DNA from: Arthrobacter alpinus
Lineage (GTDB): Bacteria; Actinomycetota; Actinomycetes; Actinomycetales; Micrococcaceae
Direction: 5' to 3'
Assembly: GCF_001445575.1 (NCBI RefSeq)
Contig: NZ_CP013200.1
Coordinates: 1,612,001-1,676,000, forward strand
Length of the DNA: 64,000 bases
The notes under the pieces were generated by a model. That model ran no database searches. It was not told the origin of the DNA and saw only the letters and a program-made list of their open reading frames with translations. Positions 12,055-21,225 of this stretch are shown in pieces. Position numbers and translations under genes: made by a program. Numbering within the stretch: position 1 is the first letter of the stretch; each line of letters starts with the position of its first letter.

Positions 12055-13158
12055 GTGCAAGTTCTTGTCTTCACCACATGGTTTCCGGATGCCCAGGCGC
12101 CGTCCACGGCACCCTTTGCACTAAACCATGTCCGAGCCATCGCCGCCCAGCATGATGTGAAGGTTGTTCACATCATGCTGGGCGGCAGCGGCGGTGTGGT
12201 AGTGGAAGACTTTGAGGGCATTTCGGTAACCCGGATTCCACTCTCCCCCAAACGTCCATGGAGCTACGGTGTAGTGCTTGGCCACCTCAGGCAGGCGCTC
12301 AAACAGGCCGACATCCTGCACACCATGGCGTTCACCTCGGCCGCGGTGGCTGCGCCCGCGGCCCTGGGCCGGCGCAAAACCTGGGTGCACACAGAGCACT
12401 GGAGCGGGGTCAACAATCCTGCAAGCGTCTCTAAGGCCTGGGTTGTCATGTCCTGGTTGCGGTATTTGCTCCGGCTGCCCCATGCCGTGACAGCAGTCAG
12501 TGAGGCGCAGGCCGTGGGCCTGCGCCGATTCAGCCGGGGCGGCGCCGTTTACGTTGTTCCAAACGTTGTTACCAAAGTGGGCGAGCCTGCCCCTCGCGCC
12601 GGCGGCAATTCCGGGCGGGTGGAAGTAGTGTCCGTCGGGGGGCTGAATGCTGGCAAGAGGCCCGGGCTGGCTGTTGAGGCCCTTCACCTGTTGCGCAATC
12701 AAGGACTGGACGCCTCACTCACATGGGTGGGCGATGGGCCCCTGCGGGGAGAGATTGAACAACAGATTGACCGGTTGGGACTCGGAGGCCATGTGACAGT
12801 TACGGGCATGGTCCCGCCGACACAGGTAGCCGACCACCTGCGCCGGGCAGACATTTTCCTGCTGCCCACAGCCCATGAGACTTTTTGCATGGCCGCGGCC
12901 GAGGGCGTCGCCATGGGCCTGCCGGTGGTCATCACCGATCTGCCTGCAGTGCGGGATTTTCTCACCTCGGAGAACAGTTTGCTGGTTTCCGGGGAAAGCG
13001 CGCAGGACTTCTGTGCAGGCGTCTGCGCGGCCGTTGACAAGTTCTCCACGGTGTCCGCGGCCGCCATTTCCGGGACGCTGCCCACACGATTCACGCCGGA
13101 AAATGTTGCCAGCCAATTCACCCAGATTTACGACCGTGTGCGGGGTGGCGCAGGATAG
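12055..13158 (+). CDS. GT4 family glycosyltransferase
   Basis: A retaining GT-B glycosyltransferase of 367 residues. The N-terminal domain starts VLVFTTWFPDAQAPSTAPFA, typical of GT4 enzymes acting on surface polysaccharides, and includes WVHTEHWSG. The C-terminal donor-binding domain has VEVVSVGGLNAGKRPGLAVEA, then FLLPTAHETFCMAAAEGVAMGLPVV, which contains the E-x7-E region. GTG 12055 is used because it lies 8 bases after the preceding stop; an in-frame upstream GTG-type start would overlap wbpA by 40 bases. The sugar and acceptor are unknown. It sits inside the wbp-like cluster, so it may use that pathway's product. Confidence 0.85.
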   Translation: MQVLVFTTWFPDAQAPSTAPFALNHVRAIAAQHDVKVVHIMLGGSGGVVVEDFEGISVTRIPLSPKRPWSYGVVLGHLRQALKQADILHTMAFTSAAVAAPAALGRRKTWVHTEHWSGVNNPASVSKAWVVMSWLRYLLRLPHAVTAVSEAQAVGLRRFSRGGAVYVVPNVVTKVGEPAPRAGGNSGRVEVVSVGGLNAGKRPGLAVEALHLLRNQGLDASLTWVGDGPLRGEIEQQIDRLGLGGHVTVTGMVPPTQVADHLRRADIFLLPTAHETFCMAAAEGVAMGLPVVITDLPAVRDFLTSENSLLVSGESAQDFCAGVCAAVDKFSTVSAAAISGTLPTRFTPENVASQFTQIYDRVRGGAG

Positions 13159-13222
13159 CTGGGATAATGACACAAGAACTTTCGTTTTACGGAACCATTG
13201 ATCATCGAGAGGAACTCACTGC

Positions 13223-13819
13223 ATGAGTAGCATCGCGGCCAGCGCCGACGTTTCAGAACAAGCCATTCTCGGCGAAGGCACCAAGATCTGGCACCTTGCC
13301 CAGGTGCGTGAAAACGCCGTCCTTGGTGAGAACTGCATCGTTGGCCGTGGCGCCTACGTGGGCACTGGCGTCAAGATCGGTGACAACACTAAAATCCAAA
13401 ACTACGCGCTGGTATACGAGCCCGCCGTGTTGGGTAAGGGCGTATTCATTGGCCCTGCCGTGGTGTTGACCAATGACACCTACCCCCGCTCCATCAGCCC
13501 GGACGGTTCGCTGAAAAGTGCCCACGATTGGACCCCGGTGGGCGTGACCGTCGAGGAAGGTGCGTCCATTGGTGCCCGGGCCGTTTGTGTGGCACCGGTG
13601 ACCATTGGCCGGTGGGCCACGATCGCGGCTGGCGCTGTGGTGGCAAAGGATGTTCCGGCTTTCGCCCTGATGGTTGGCGTTCCCGCCCGCCGGTTGGGTT
13701 GGGTTGGCAAGGCAGGTTTCCCTCTCAAGGCAGAGGGTGGTTTCTGGGTTTGCCCGGAAACCGGAGCAAAGTATGTTGAAGATGGAAACACCCTGAAAGA
13801 GGCAGAGGAAAACTCATGA
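13223..13819 (+). CDS. wbpD: UDP-2-acetamido-3-amino uronate N-acetyltransferase (WbpD/WlbB-like)
   Basis: A left-handed beta-helix acetyltransferase of 198 residues. Hexapeptide repeats are visible throughout (AILGEGTKIWHLAQV, NCIVGRGAYVGTGVKIGDN, KGVFIGPAVVLTNDTYPR), ending with VVAKDVPAFALMVGVPARRLGWV. In the Wbp pathway this enzyme acetylates the C3 amino group of UDP-GlcNAc3NA with acetyl-CoA. The start ATG 13223 follows GAGAGGAA. It overlaps the aminotransferase gene by ATGA, and wbpB-like and wbpA-like genes flank it. QdtC/FdtC-type sugar acetyltransferases have similar folds; the partners make WbpD the better call. Confidence 0.82.
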   Translation: MSSIAASADVSEQAILGEGTKIWHLAQVRENAVLGENCIVGRGAYVGTGVKIGDNTKIQNYALVYEPAVLGKGVFIGPAVVLTNDTYPRSISPDGSLKSAHDWTPVGVTVEEGASIGARAVCVAPVTIGRWATIAAGAVVAKDVPAFALMVGVPARRLGWVGKAGFPLKAEGGFWVCPETGAKYVEDGNTLKEAEENS

Positions 13820-14907
13820 GCCAGGACTTCATTCCCGCAGCAAAACCCATCATCGGTGACGAGGAGCGTGCAGCGGTTGACGCTGTCATGCTCTCAGGCA
13901 TGTTGGCGCAGGGCAAGGAGGTGGCCAGTTTTGAGGGCGAGTTCTCTGAGGTCTTGTTGGACGGCCGTGCCAGCGTTGCCGTGAACTCTGGCACCTCCGG
14001 ACTGCACCTTGGTCTGCTGGCCTCCGGTGTGGGGGCAGGCGACGAAGTAATCGTCCCCTCTTTCACCTTTGCCGCCACGGGTAACTCGGTGGCGCTGACC
14101 GGCGCAACCCCGGTGTTTGCTGACATTGAGCTGGATTACTACACGCTGGACGTGGCCCACGTGGAGTCACTCATCACCGAGAACACCAAGGGCATCATGC
14201 CCGTGCACTTGTACGGGCACCCGTTTGCTGCCGAGGCGTTTGCGGCGCTGGCCGATAAGCACGGGATCGATCTTTACGAGGACGCAGCCCAGGCCCACGG
14301 TGCGGCTGTCAACGGCAAAAAGGTTGGCACGTTCGGCAAGTTCGGCATGTTCAGCCTCTACCCCACGAAGAACATGACCTCCGGCGAGGGCGGCATGGTG
14401 TCCACCTCGGACGCGACGGTTGAGCGAAACCTTCGCCTGCTGCGCAACCAGGGCATGGACAAGCAATACGAGAACGAACTGGTTGGCTTCAACAACCGCA
14501 TGACCGACCTGCACGCCGCCATTGGCCGCGTCCAGCTGACCAAGGTCATGGGCTGGACCAAACAGCGCCAAGACAACGCCGCATTCCTGACCGCCAACCT
14601 CGAAGGTGTAGAAACACCTAAGGTTGCCGAGGGTGCTGAGCACGTCTACCACCAGTACACCATCCGGGTTCCCCAGGGCCGCGACGAGCTGCATGCACGC
14701 CTGCGTTCAGAATTCAACATTGGTTCCGGTGTGTACTACCCCGTGCCGAACCACCGTCTGCCCTCGTTCAACCGCACCGAGGACCTGCCCAACACGGAGA
14801 TCGCCGCCAAGGAAGTACTTTCCCTGCCGGTCCACCCGTCGCTGTCGCAGAACGACCTCGAGCGCATCGTCGCGGCCGTTAACACCATCGTGAAGGCTGG
14901 TGCCTAA
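13816..14907 (+). CDS. wbpE: DegT/DnrJ/EryC1 sugar aminotransferase (WbpE-like)
   Basis: A PLP-dependent aminotransferase of 363 residues. The Schiff-base lysine is K185 in SLYPTKNMTSGEGG. Other family blocks are NSGTSGLHLGLLASGVGAGDEVIVPSFT (split here for reading: NSGTSGLHLG and VIVPSFTFAAT), YEDAAQAHGA and NNRMTDLHAAIG. In the Wbp route it aminates the C3 keto group made by WbpB, using L-glutamate. The start overlaps the wbpD stop, and the wbpB-like gene begins 2 bases after its stop, so the three steps are tightly coupled. Confidence 0.88.
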   Translation: MSQDFIPAAKPIIGDEERAAVDAVMLSGMLAQGKEVASFEGEFSEVLLDGRASVAVNSGTSGLHLGLLASGVGAGDEVIVPSFTFAATGNSVALTGATPVFADIELDYYTLDVAHVESLITENTKGIMPVHLYGHPFAAEAFAALADKHGIDLYEDAAQAHGAAVNGKKVGTFGKFGMFSLYPTKNMTSGEGGMVSTSDATVERNLRLLRNQGMDKQYENELVGFNNRMTDLHAAIGRVQLTKVMGWTKQRQDNAAFLTANLEGVETPKVAEGAEHVYHQYTIRVPQGRDELHARLRSEFNIGSGVYYPVPNHRLPSFNRTEDLPNTEIAAKEVLSLPVHPSLSQNDLERIVAAVNTIVKAGA

Positions 14908-14909
14908 AA

Positions 14910-15902
14910 GTGGCTAATTTGCGAGTAGGCCTTATCGGTCTGGGCATGATGGGCCGCCACCACGCGAGGGTCATTCGCGAAGTCGAGGGCGTGGATCTCG
15001 TTGCAGTGGCCGATGCCTACGGTGATCCTCACGGTGTCGCCAAGGAACTGACCGTCCTGAGCAGCGTTGAGGAACTCATTGCGGCCGGCATCGACATGGC
15101 TGTTGCGGCCGTGCCTACCGGCATGCACGAGGAAGTCGGTTTGGCCCTAGCTGAGGCCGGCATTCACACACTGGTTGAGAAGCCCATCGCGGCCAGCGCA
15201 CCGGCAGGCCAGCGCCTCGTGAACGCCTTCGCGGCCAAGGGGCTCGTCGGCGCCGTGGGACACATCGAGCGTTTCAACCCCGCTCTGCAGTCTCTGCGAA
15301 AGCGCATTGCTGATGGCGAACTCGGTGAGGTCTACCAGATCGCCACCCGCCGCCAGGGACCGTTCCCGGCCCGCATCGCTGACGTCGGAGTGGTCAAGGA
15401 CCTGGGCACGCACGACATTGATTTGACCGCTTGGTTGGCTCAGAGCCGCTTCGAGTCAATCTTCGCCCAGACAACCACCCGCAGTGGCCGCCCGCACGAG
15501 GACATGGTTGCCGCGACCGGCAAGCTCGCGAACGGCGTCATCACCAACCACCTGGTGAACTGGCTTTCCCCCATGAAGGAAAGGCTGACCATTGTCACCG
15601 GTGAAAAGGGAGCCTTTGTGGCCGACACCGTGACGGCGGACCTGACGTTCTATGAGAACGGGACAGTTGCCACCGAATGGGAGTCCATGGCCGCGTTCAG
15701 GGGCGTCTCTGAGGGCAACGTGACCCGTTTGGCCATCGCCAAGCCCGAGCCGCTGCGCACAGAGCATGAAGCATTCCGCGACGCCGTGCTGGGTCTGCGA
15801 AACGACGTCGTCACGATGGCCGAAGGCCAGGACACGCTGCTCGTGGCAGAAGCGGTGCTGGAGTCCTCCCTCACCGGCCAACTCGTAAGGATTGCTTCTT
15901 AG
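14910..15902 (+). CDS. wbpB: Gfo/Idh/MocA oxidoreductase (WbpB-like C3 dehydrogenase)
   Basis: An NAD(P)-dependent sugar oxidoreductase of 330 residues. The Rossmann motif is GLIGLGMMGRHHARV (residues 8-22) and the family signature Glu-Lys-Pro is at E90-K91-P92 (LVEKPIAA), followed by GHIERFNPA. In the Wbp route it oxidises C3 of UDP-GlcNAcA, giving the substrate for WbpE. GTG 14910 starts 2 bases after wbpE; its stop overlaps the GTG of the next glycosyltransferase. Assignment to WbpB depends on its neighbours, since Gfo/Idh/MocA proteins act on many sugars. Confidence 0.83.
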   Translation: MANLRVGLIGLGMMGRHHARVIREVEGVDLVAVADAYGDPHGVAKELTVLSSVEELIAAGIDMAVAAVPTGMHEEVGLALAEAGIHTLVEKPIAASAPAGQRLVNAFAAKGLVGAVGHIERFNPALQSLRKRIADGELGEVYQIATRRQGPFPARIADVGVVKDLGTHDIDLTAWLAQSRFESIFAQTTTRSGRPHEDMVAATGKLANGVITNHLVNWLSPMKERLTIVTGEKGAFVADTVTADLTFYENGTVATEWESMAAFRGVSEGNVTRLAIAKPEPLRTEHEAFRDAVLGLRNDVVTMAEGQDTLLVAEAVLESSLTGQLVRIAS

Positions 15903-17071
15903 TGTCAACGCAAAAACCGTTGAAGGTCGTCGTCACCACTAGGCTGTTCACGCCGGAAGTGGGGGCGGCGGCTTTCCGCTTGAAGGCCCTTGTGGATGGT
16001 CTGGTTGAGCAGGGAGCCGACGTCACTGTTATTACCACCACGCCGCCCACGGGCTCGGGACTGTTCAAGCCGGGCTACAAGCTCAGCCGCTGGCCCGTCA
16101 TGCGCGATTCCGGTGGCAATGTCCGAGGCTACGTCCAGTACCTCAGCTTTGACATTCCCGCCTTCTTCCGGCTGTTGCTGACACCTGCCGATGTGGTGGT
16201 TTCGGAACCGCCGCCCACTACGGGCGTCATCGTTGCACTATCCTCGATACTGCGCCGGCGCCCCTTCGTGTACTATGCGGCAGATGTCTGGACCGAGGCG
16301 CTCTCCGCCATGGATGTCCCGTCCGTGGTGAAAAAGACCATGGGATTTGTTGAAGGTTTCGTCATGCGCAGGGCTGCGAAGGTCATTGCTGTTTCCCAGC
16401 CCGTGGCCGAACAAGTTGCAAAGTTCAAGGTGCCGGCCCACCGCATACACGTGGTGGGCAACGGCGTGGACACCACAGTATTTGGCCCCGACGGGGAAAA
16501 TGCTGCGGTACCGAAGCCCTATTTCGTGTACACCGGGACCATGAGCGAGTGGCAGGGTGCAGGAATATTTATTGAGGCGCTGGCGAAAGTTCTGCCGACC
16601 CACCCCGAGGCTGAGGTTCGGTTTTTCGGGCAGGGAACCGATGAGGCCGCGCTGAAGGAACTGTCGGTCGCGGTTGCGCCGGGCAGTGTCCATTTCGGGG
16701 GAGTGGTTCCCCCTGCGGAAGCCGCTTCCTGGATCCGGGGTGCCACGGGCGCACTTGTCAGCATCAAGCCCGACCAGGGCTATGATTTTGCAAAACCCAC
16801 CAAGATTTACGCCGCGGCCGGGTGCGGCACGCCTGTGATTTTTGCTGGCAAGGGTGACGGCGCAGCAGTTGTTGCTGACAATGGTCTGGGTGTTGCGGCG
16901 AACTACACCGTCGACGCCGTGGCCCAGGCCATGTGCGCGCTTCTAGCCGAACCCGACAAGGGGAGGTCCGCACGCATTGACTGGGTTGTGGCCAATGCAT
17001 CCCTGCAGGCGTCTGGCAAGGTTGCAGCAGCCCAAGTGCTCGGTGTTGCCGAAGTGAAAACCTCACAGTGA
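15902..17071 (+). CDS. GT4 family glycosyltransferase (WbuB-like)
   Basis: A GT-B glycosyltransferase of 389 residues. The N-terminal domain (VVVTTRLFTPEVGAAAFRL) and TPADVVVSEPPPTTGV resemble WbuB-type enzymes that transfer N-acetylated amino sugars. The C-terminal donor domain has YFVYTGTMSEWQGAGIFIEAL, then KPTKIYAAAGCGTPVIFAG. The GTG start overlaps the wbpB stop and its own stop overlaps the flippase start, so it is in the same transcript as the sugar pathway. It is a good candidate for transferring the di-N-acetyl uronic acid, but this is inference. Confidence 0.85.
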   Translation: MSTQKPLKVVVTTRLFTPEVGAAAFRLKALVDGLVEQGADVTVITTTPPTGSGLFKPGYKLSRWPVMRDSGGNVRGYVQYLSFDIPAFFRLLLTPADVVVSEPPPTTGVIVALSSILRRRPFVYYAADVWTEALSAMDVPSVVKKTMGFVEGFVMRRAAKVIAVSQPVAEQVAKFKVPAHRIHVVGNGVDTTVFGPDGENAAVPKPYFVYTGTMSEWQGAGIFIEALAKVLPTHPEAEVRFFGQGTDEAALKELSVAVAPGSVHFGGVVPPAEAASWIRGATGALVSIKPDQGYDFAKPTKIYAAAGCGTPVIFAGKGDGAAVVADNGLGVAANYTVDAVAQAMCALLAEPDKGRSARIDWVVANASLQASGKVAAAQVLGVAEVKTSQ

Positions 17072-18372
17072 CAGAGCGTGTTGGTGACCGGATAGCCAGG
17101 TGGCGCCGCAGCGAGTTTCTGCGGCACATAATGACGCTTCTGACGGGAACTGCGGCGGCACAGGTGCTCATGTTGTTGCTGACTCCTGTGCTGTCCAGAC
17201 TGTATTCGCCGGAGGCCTACGGCCTGTTTTCGCTGTATTCTTCGATCGTTGCAACTGTGACAGTGGTTGCTGCACTGCGCTATGACATGGCGATCATGCT
17301 GCCCAAGAAGGACGCCGATGCAAAGGTGCTCAAGAAGGGCGTCACACGGCTTATTCTGATTGTCAGCATCACAGCCACGTTGGTATGCGGGATCGGGGCC
17401 CCGCTCATTGCTGATGCGATGGGCAAACCGGAACTGGCTCCGTGGCTGTGGCTTGTTGGCTTGAGCGTTTTCACGCTCGCTGAGATTTCTGCCATGACCT
17501 ACTGGCTCAACCGCAGGAGCGACTACAAAGCCATCGGAATCAACCGCGTGCTGCAAAGCGGTGGAACAGCAATTGCCCAGCTGGGATTGGCGCTGGGCAA
17601 GTTGGGTGGCGTTGGTGGCCTGATTGTGGGAACGCTGCTGGGCCAGAGTGCAGCACTTCTGACCCTGCGGTACAAGGGACGCGACGTTCGTGAGGGCCTT
17701 GATGAGTCAGAGGCGGGCATTCGCGGCTTGTTTGGCCGGTACCGCCGCATGCCGCTGCTCAACGGGCCCAACGCACTTCTGGACGCTGTGCGTACCAACG
17801 GCATCAATATACTCATTGGGATCATGTATTCCGGCCCCCTGCTGGGCCAGTTCTACATGGCCTGGAAGCTTCTGGAAGTTCCCCTGGGCCTGATCAATGG
17901 TGCACTGTCGCAGGTATTTTTCCAGCGGCTGGCTGTCATGGAGAGAGGTTCGATGTTCGCCTTCGCGAAATCTTCGGTGTTCCGCTCGGCTATATTGGGT
18001 GTGGTCCCCTTCGGGCTCATTTATTGGCTGTCACCCTGGGCGTTCCCCGTGGTTCTGGGCACGGAGTGGGCGGATGCCGGGCTCATTGCCCGTGCCTTGG
18101 TTCCCTGGCTCTTCATGAGTCTGATTACCTCACCGATTTCAACGATCTTTGTTGTCACCGAAACACAACACCTCATGCTGGCCCATGCCATTGTTTACAC
18201 AGCAGTGCCTCTCTCGCTGCTTTATTTCCTGCACGGGGACATCGTGGCGAACCTGACCATCGTCGCCTTGGCGATGGCTGGCATTCTTGTGGTCTTCACC
18301 GTTTTGGCGTTGTGGGTAGGACACAGATTTGATCATGAAAAAGATCCTGAGGACAAACCATTGGTTGTGTAG
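17068..18372 (+). CDS. Wzx-like oligosaccharide flippase
   Basis: A polysaccharide-synthase family membrane protein of 434 residues with about 12 hydrophobic spans. The start region (LTGTAAAQVLMLLLTPVLSR) matches Wzx/RfbX N-termini, followed by LYSPEAYGLFSLYSS. It would move undecaprenyl-linked repeat units across the membrane. The GTG start overlaps the preceding stop by four bases. Its presence beside an ABC exporter suggests two export routes in one locus. No Wzy polymerase is clearly recognisable in the window. Confidence 0.85.
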   Translation: MTERVGDRIARWRRSEFLRHIMTLLTGTAAAQVLMLLLTPVLSRLYSPEAYGLFSLYSSIVATVTVVAALRYDMAIMLPKKDADAKVLKKGVTRLILIVSITATLVCGIGAPLIADAMGKPELAPWLWLVGLSVFTLAEISAMTYWLNRRSDYKAIGINRVLQSGGTAIAQLGLALGKLGGVGGLIVGTLLGQSAALLTLRYKGRDVREGLDESEAGIRGLFGRYRRMPLLNGPNALLDAVRTNGINILIGIMYSGPLLGQFYMAWKLLEVPLGLINGALSQVFFQRLAVMERGSMFAFAKSSVFRSAILGVVPFGLIYWLSPWAFPVVLGTEWADAGLIARALVPWLFMSLITSPISTIFVVTETQHLMLAHAIVYTAVPLSLLYFLHGDIVANLTIVALAMAGILVVFTVLALWVGHRFDHEKDPEDKPLVV

Positions 18373-18451
18373 CACTCCGAGCTTGACATGAAATGACTTG
18401 CAACTGCGCGGCAAACCGCTGGAACCTCAATACTAGAAAGCCCCCAAAGCC

Positions 18452-19533
18452 ATGGCCCGTATGATCTACCACGTTCCCTACCCACTGAACCCGGAGGGCA
18501 AGTCAGGCAGTGCCCTGCGCCCCATGCGCATGTTGGAGGCGTTCAGGGAGATCGGCTACGAGGTGGAGCTCGTCTCGGGGGAGTCCAAGCAACGCCGTGC
18601 CCTGATCAAGGCACTCAAGGCGCGCATTACACAGGGGAGAGGTTTGACTTTGTTTATTCCGAGAGTCATACCATGCCCACGGCCCTGACCGATCCCGACC
18701 ATCTTCCCCGCCATCCTTTGATGGATGTCGCATTCCTGCGATTCTGCCGGCGGAACGGCATCAAGGTGGGCCTGTTCTACCGCGACATCTACTGGCGCTT
18801 CCCTGAGTACAAGCAGCGGCTCAACCCGCTTGTCCACACCGGCACAAGGTTGCTCTACAATTTTGATCTCCTTGCGTACAAGTTTGCTGTTGACAAGCTG
18901 TACCTGCCGTCCATGGGGATGGGGAAATTCGTGCCACATTTCCCGGCTAAAAGGCACGAGGCGCTTCCCCCAGGCGGCGAAATCAATGATGCAGCCCACC
19001 CCGGGGACAATAGCGTCCGCTTGTTTTATGTAGGTGGCCTGGGCGGCTACTACAACATGCATGATTGTGTGCGCGCCGTGGCCGCCTCCAAGAATGCCTT
19101 CCTTACCATTTGCACTAGGGAGGACGAATGGCAGCAGGTTCAGGCAGGCTATGAGCCCCTGATAAATGACCGGATTGAGATTGTGCACAAGCATGGATCA
19201 GATCTGGTGCCCTACTATGCGAAGTCTGACATCTGCATGCTGTTCATTGAACCCAGCATCTACCGGTCCTTTGCCGCCCCCATCAAGTTCGCTGAATACA
19301 TTGGCTTCGGCAAGCCGGTCATTGTTAACGAAGGGACCAACGTTGCAGAATTCGTGCAAGCGAATGGTAACGGGTGGGCGATTCCCTTCGATCAGGAGGC
19401 GCTCACCACCCTGTTGGATGACCTTGCGGAGAACCCGGAAAAGATCGCGCATGTCACCGACACTGCCCTTCGCATCAGGGCGGACAACACCTGGGCTGCC
19501 CGTGCGCGACAAGTCGCCCGTCAGCTGACATGA
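18452..19533 (+). pseudogene. Glycosyltransferase, reading frame broken by a missing base at 18634-18637
   Basis: Two frames belong to one protein. The first (from ATG 18452) reads MIYHVPYPLNPEGKSGSALR and runs through LIKALKARITQG; the second continues as ERFDFVYSESHTMPTALTDP and ends at 19533. Adding one G to the G4 run at 18634-18637 gives a continuous protein of 360 residues. The C-terminal part has IKFAEYIGFGKPVIVNEG, typical of GT-B glycosyltransferases. The gene may be intact in the cell if the base is a consensus error; otherwise it is inactivated. It follows the flippase and belongs to the same glycan cluster. Confidence 0.8.
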
Positions 19534-19546
19534 TCCACGGAAAACA

Positions 19547-21115
19547 GTGGGTAAAAACCCTGAAGTCCTCACCCGGCAGCGGGAAGCCGTGAACCGCCGA
19601 GGCAAGGTGATGCCGCCTGTCAATGGGATGGCAATTCTCATCATTGGACTAGCCGCAACGGCCTTCCTTACTCGACTCCTGCCTCTTTTGGAATCGGGAA
19701 CACTGGGAGGCTTCAGAGGTTACGACGATGCGGTCCACTATGCCGCGGGTGTGCACCTGCTTGCCGGATCCATTCCATATCAGGATTTTGTTTTGGTTCA
19801 CCCGCCCGGGATTGCCGTGTTGATGACGCCGTTTGCCGCGCTTGGATGGCTGGTCTCGGACACTGTTGGAATCGGGTCTGCCCGGGTGTTCTTTGCATTG
19901 CTTGGAGCGCTGAACACGGTAATGATAGGCCTGTTGCTGAAGAAGTGGGGCCATGCTGCTGTAGTAGTGGGCGCTGGACTCTACGCTGTTTCCACGGTGG
20001 CCACTATCGCCGAGCGTTCGGTTATGCTTTCGCCGCTGCTCACCACCTGCACGCTGCTCGCACTGGTGGCACTTCGGAGCGACAGCCGGCTGCACCCGAG
20101 GCGCGCAGTGACAGTGGCTGGCGCTGTTCTGGGTCTTGCCTTGTGCTTCAAGCTGTGGGCCGTCATGCCCATCCTTGTGCTCGGTCTGATGGTCGCCGCA
20201 AGGTTCGGGACAAGGCTGCTCCTGCGATTTGTGGTGGCAGGGGCAGCGGTGTGCACAGTTGTCATGGGTCCGTTCTTTCTGGCCTCGCCGAGGGCAATGT
20301 TCAAGGATGTGATTTTGGCCCAGTTGGCGCGCACCGATGGCGCAATGAAGGATTTGTCCTATCGCCTTGGAGACTTTGTGGGCATCCCGCTGCCCCAGAA
20401 CGCCCTCACGGCCGTGGCAGCGGTGGGGGCCCTTGCAATCTTAGTTTCGGCACTGATTGGAATTGAGCAGGGATTCAAGGCGGGATCTTGGGCTGATGAA
20501 TTCTGGTGGGCTGCACTCGCAGGCGTAACCACCGCCGCCCTGCTGATGTCCATGAGTTTCTTTGACCACTACCCCAATTTCACGATCGCCTACATCGCTC
20601 TTTGTCTGGGTGTCGTGGTGGGTTTTGTTACCCGGGCCGTCTCCCGGCGTCGCCGGCTGCTGCCTCAGGCAGTGGCTACCGCCATGGCGGTGGGGTTGTT
20701 GGTTCCCGTCGGTATCCACGGATTTGAACTTAATCCCAAGCCGCTGCCGGGCGTCAACGAAACGACACTGGCTCGCGAAGTTTCACAGTACGACTGTGTT
20801 TTCACTGCCTACGCATACCTTGGCGTCATCAGTGACTCCATGTCCAGCTCCATGCACCACGGCTGCAGTTCCATCGTTGACGTTTACGGGACCCGAATGG
20901 TTGAGGCGCTGCCACCCGATGGACCATGGCTACCGGGCCGTCCGGCCATGTCGTCCGAATTGCTTCAGGTGGAGCAGCTTAGGAATGCCCAAGCAGCCGT
21001 TGTGGGCAAATCACTGGCCTTCTACGGGCTCGCTCCCATGGCAATTGAGGAACTGACCCGAAATTTTGTGTTAAAGACTGGGCAGGGCAACTTTCAGGTT
21101 TGGGTCCGGCGCTAG
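19547..21115 (+). CDS. Polytopic membrane glycosyltransferase-like protein (GT-C type)
   Basis: A 522-residue membrane protein with about ten hydrophobic segments. The first extracytoplasmic loop has an acidic pair in GYDDAVHYAAGVHLLAGSIP followed by YQDFVLVHPPG, a layout seen in GT-C enzymes and dolichol-phosphate mannosyltransferase relatives that use lipid-linked sugars outside the membrane. GTG 19547 is the longest start; ATG 19610 is an alternative. A GT2 and DUF2304 pair at 22357-23386 could make a polyprenyl-phosphate sugar donor for such an enzyme. Substrate unknown. Confidence 0.72.
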   Translation: MGKNPEVLTRQREAVNRRGKVMPPVNGMAILIIGLAATAFLTRLLPLLESGTLGGFRGYDDAVHYAAGVHLLAGSIPYQDFVLVHPPGIAVLMTPFAALGWLVSDTVGIGSARVFFALLGALNTVMIGLLLKKWGHAAVVVGAGLYAVSTVATIAERSVMLSPLLTTCTLLALVALRSDSRLHPRRAVTVAGAVLGLALCFKLWAVMPILVLGLMVAARFGTRLLLRFVVAGAAVCTVVMGPFFLASPRAMFKDVILAQLARTDGAMKDLSYRLGDFVGIPLPQNALTAVAAVGALAILVSALIGIEQGFKAGSWADEFWWAALAGVTTAALLMSMSFFDHYPNFTIAYIALCLGVVVGFVTRAVSRRRRLLPQAVATAMAVGLLVPVGIHGFELNPKPLPGVNETTLAREVSQYDCVFTAYAYLGVISDSMSSSMHHGCSSIVDVYGTRMVEALPPDGPWLPGRPAMSSELLQVEQLRNAQAAVVGKSLAFYGLAPMAIEELTRNFVLKTGQGNFQVWVRR

Positions 21116-21225
21116 CCGGGCCGGGAGTTCCAAACGTGGTTGTGGGATAGCATAATTGCTGGAGTATCCTCCGGGCTTGCATCGGACCGGGTCTCAACCA
21201 AACCCGTAGATCGCGTAGAGGAATC

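Noticed and set aside
18634..18637. Programmed ribosomal frameshifting at the G runs
   Set aside because: None of the sites has a classic slippery heptamer with a following structure, and five unrelated genes show the same missing-base pattern, which fits consensus errors better.
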